A DNA stretch of 64,000 bases from contig CM041297.1 of assembly GCA_023052935.1 (NCBI GenBank), forward strand, positions 100,699,063 through 100,763,062. The letters run 5' to 3'. Shown here one piece after another: positions 63,210 to 64,000 of this stretch (positions are counted from its first letter, which is position 1; the number at the start of each line of letters is the position of its first letter). The translations under genes and the position numbers were made by a program. The notes under the pieces were generated by a model. It was not told where the DNA came from. It saw nothing but the letters and a program-made list of their open reading frames with translations, and made no database searches. This DNA is from Piezodorus guildinii. Taxonomy: Eukaryota > Arthropoda > Insecta > Hemiptera > Pentatomidae.

Positions 63210-63684
63210 ATAATGCCCGCAGAATGAATAGCGATTATTGAGGTCCTTCCTTCGATTACAAAACTAAAGCAGAGAGAGAACGTGACCATTTCAATAAAAG
63301 CCAACACCCAATCAAAAAATAACCTACTACTCTTTGACTCAAGCTCAGTAGTAAAAACATACAGCCACTCTTGGCGGCAGATGTTGCCATCGTTAAAGAG
63401 AATGTCACGTCATAACCGATTTGCAAAAGCTCGATACTACATCGATTGACTCAATGGTTATGGTTGACATATATTTGGCAGAAACGGAGTTAAAACCATA
63501 GCGGACCCTACTAAATATAAATGTTTTAGTATGTGCTCCTATCTAAGATATAAATTTTTCAGTGACAGATGTCTTGAAAATAAAATGAACTCTAAGAGCA
63601 TAAAACAGTTCCTAGCTTTAAATTTTTAATCCCTTATTGAAATTTAAAAAAAAATAAATGGTTTCCTATTTTCAACCTATAAAT
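63210..63684. other. non-coding stretch
   Basis: Nothing recognised. Confidence 0.3.
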
Positions 63685-64000
63685 CTATACTAATATTATA
63701 AAGCTGGAGAGTTTGTTTGTTTGTTTGAACGCGCTAATCTCAGAAACTACTGGTTCAAATTGAAAAATTCTTTTTGTGTTGGATAGTCCACTTATCGAGG
63801 AAGGCTATAGGCTATATAACATCACGCTGCGATCGATAGGACGATAGGAAGAATCAGTGGAAAATATGGGAAAAAACAGGGAAAATTGACCTCGAATCCC
63901 AACGATTCCAAATGATTTACCTTTTAATTTTCAAATAATTCAATTTCCCGTTAATTTATCTTTTGCCATAACAATTAATAAATCACATGGGCAAGCATTT
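63685..64000 (+). mobile_element. Helitron-like 5' end (truncated by window edge)
   Basis: TCTATACTAATATTATAAAG, then GAGTTTGTTTGTTTG, CGCGCTAATCTCAGAAACTA and GGAAGGCTATAGGCTATATA are phrases of a repeat widespread in insect genomes. It starts TC after an A, as Helitrons do. The assignment rests on memory of such repeats, and the 3' end is outside the window. Confidence 0.5.

Overview
The window is eukaryotic nuclear DNA, very AT-rich and dominated by transposon debris. Split genes with GT/AG introns, a MADF-BESS regulator (a class expanded in arthropods), Jockey-type LINEs, mariner, piggyBac and hAT remnants and tRNA-derived SINEs point to an insect. A hemipteran is my guess, but the sequence alone does not prove it.

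Two protein genes can be assembled, both on the minus strand. Gene A has nine exons from 38841 down to 4244. Every splice site is GT/AG and every phase agrees, giving 1,566 coding bases and a 521-residue acidic protein I do not recognise with certainty; its middle faintly resembles a BLUF/TEX47-like fold. Gene B, a 291-residue MADF-BESS protein with exons 20159-19803 and 15029-14511, lies on the same strand inside intron 5 of gene A. Its own intron and those of gene A are filled with mobile DNA.

Layout. 1-2430: mariner and LINE remnants. 4109-5035: the last two exons of gene A. 5100-13040: a snapback element with a hammerhead-like core, a piggyBac end, a tandem of rolling-circle-like repeats, a small palindromic MITE, a LINE, and an internally deleted Gypsy element inserted in another rolling-circle-like repeat. 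13819-27026: exons 7 to 2 of gene A and all of gene B, with LINE, SINE and mariner fragments. 27027-38774: the 11.7-kb intron 1, holding a block of about 940 bp present twice (plus a partial third copy), SINEs and several copies of the rolling-circle-like family. 38842-64000: no gene recognised. It holds a 328-bp satellite array, a GC-rich LTR-like block, a GGAAC minisatellite, hAT debris, several LINEs, two TIR elements and an inverted duplicate of part of gene A exon 4 with its intron.

The commonest repeat (about 15 copies or fragments) begins ATCTGGTGCGCGCAACAC, has a 13-14-bp inverted repeat (ACTTTCACTTACC / GGTAAGTGAAAGT) set back from one end, carries an inner GT/CA microsatellite, and has a short hairpin beside the 3' inverted repeat. 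That layout matches non-autonomous Helentrons (HINE/DINE-1-like). The observations most worth following up are the hammerhead-like motifs in snapback elements, the insertion that duplicated the exon 2 splice acceptor, and the DNA-level copy of exon 4.
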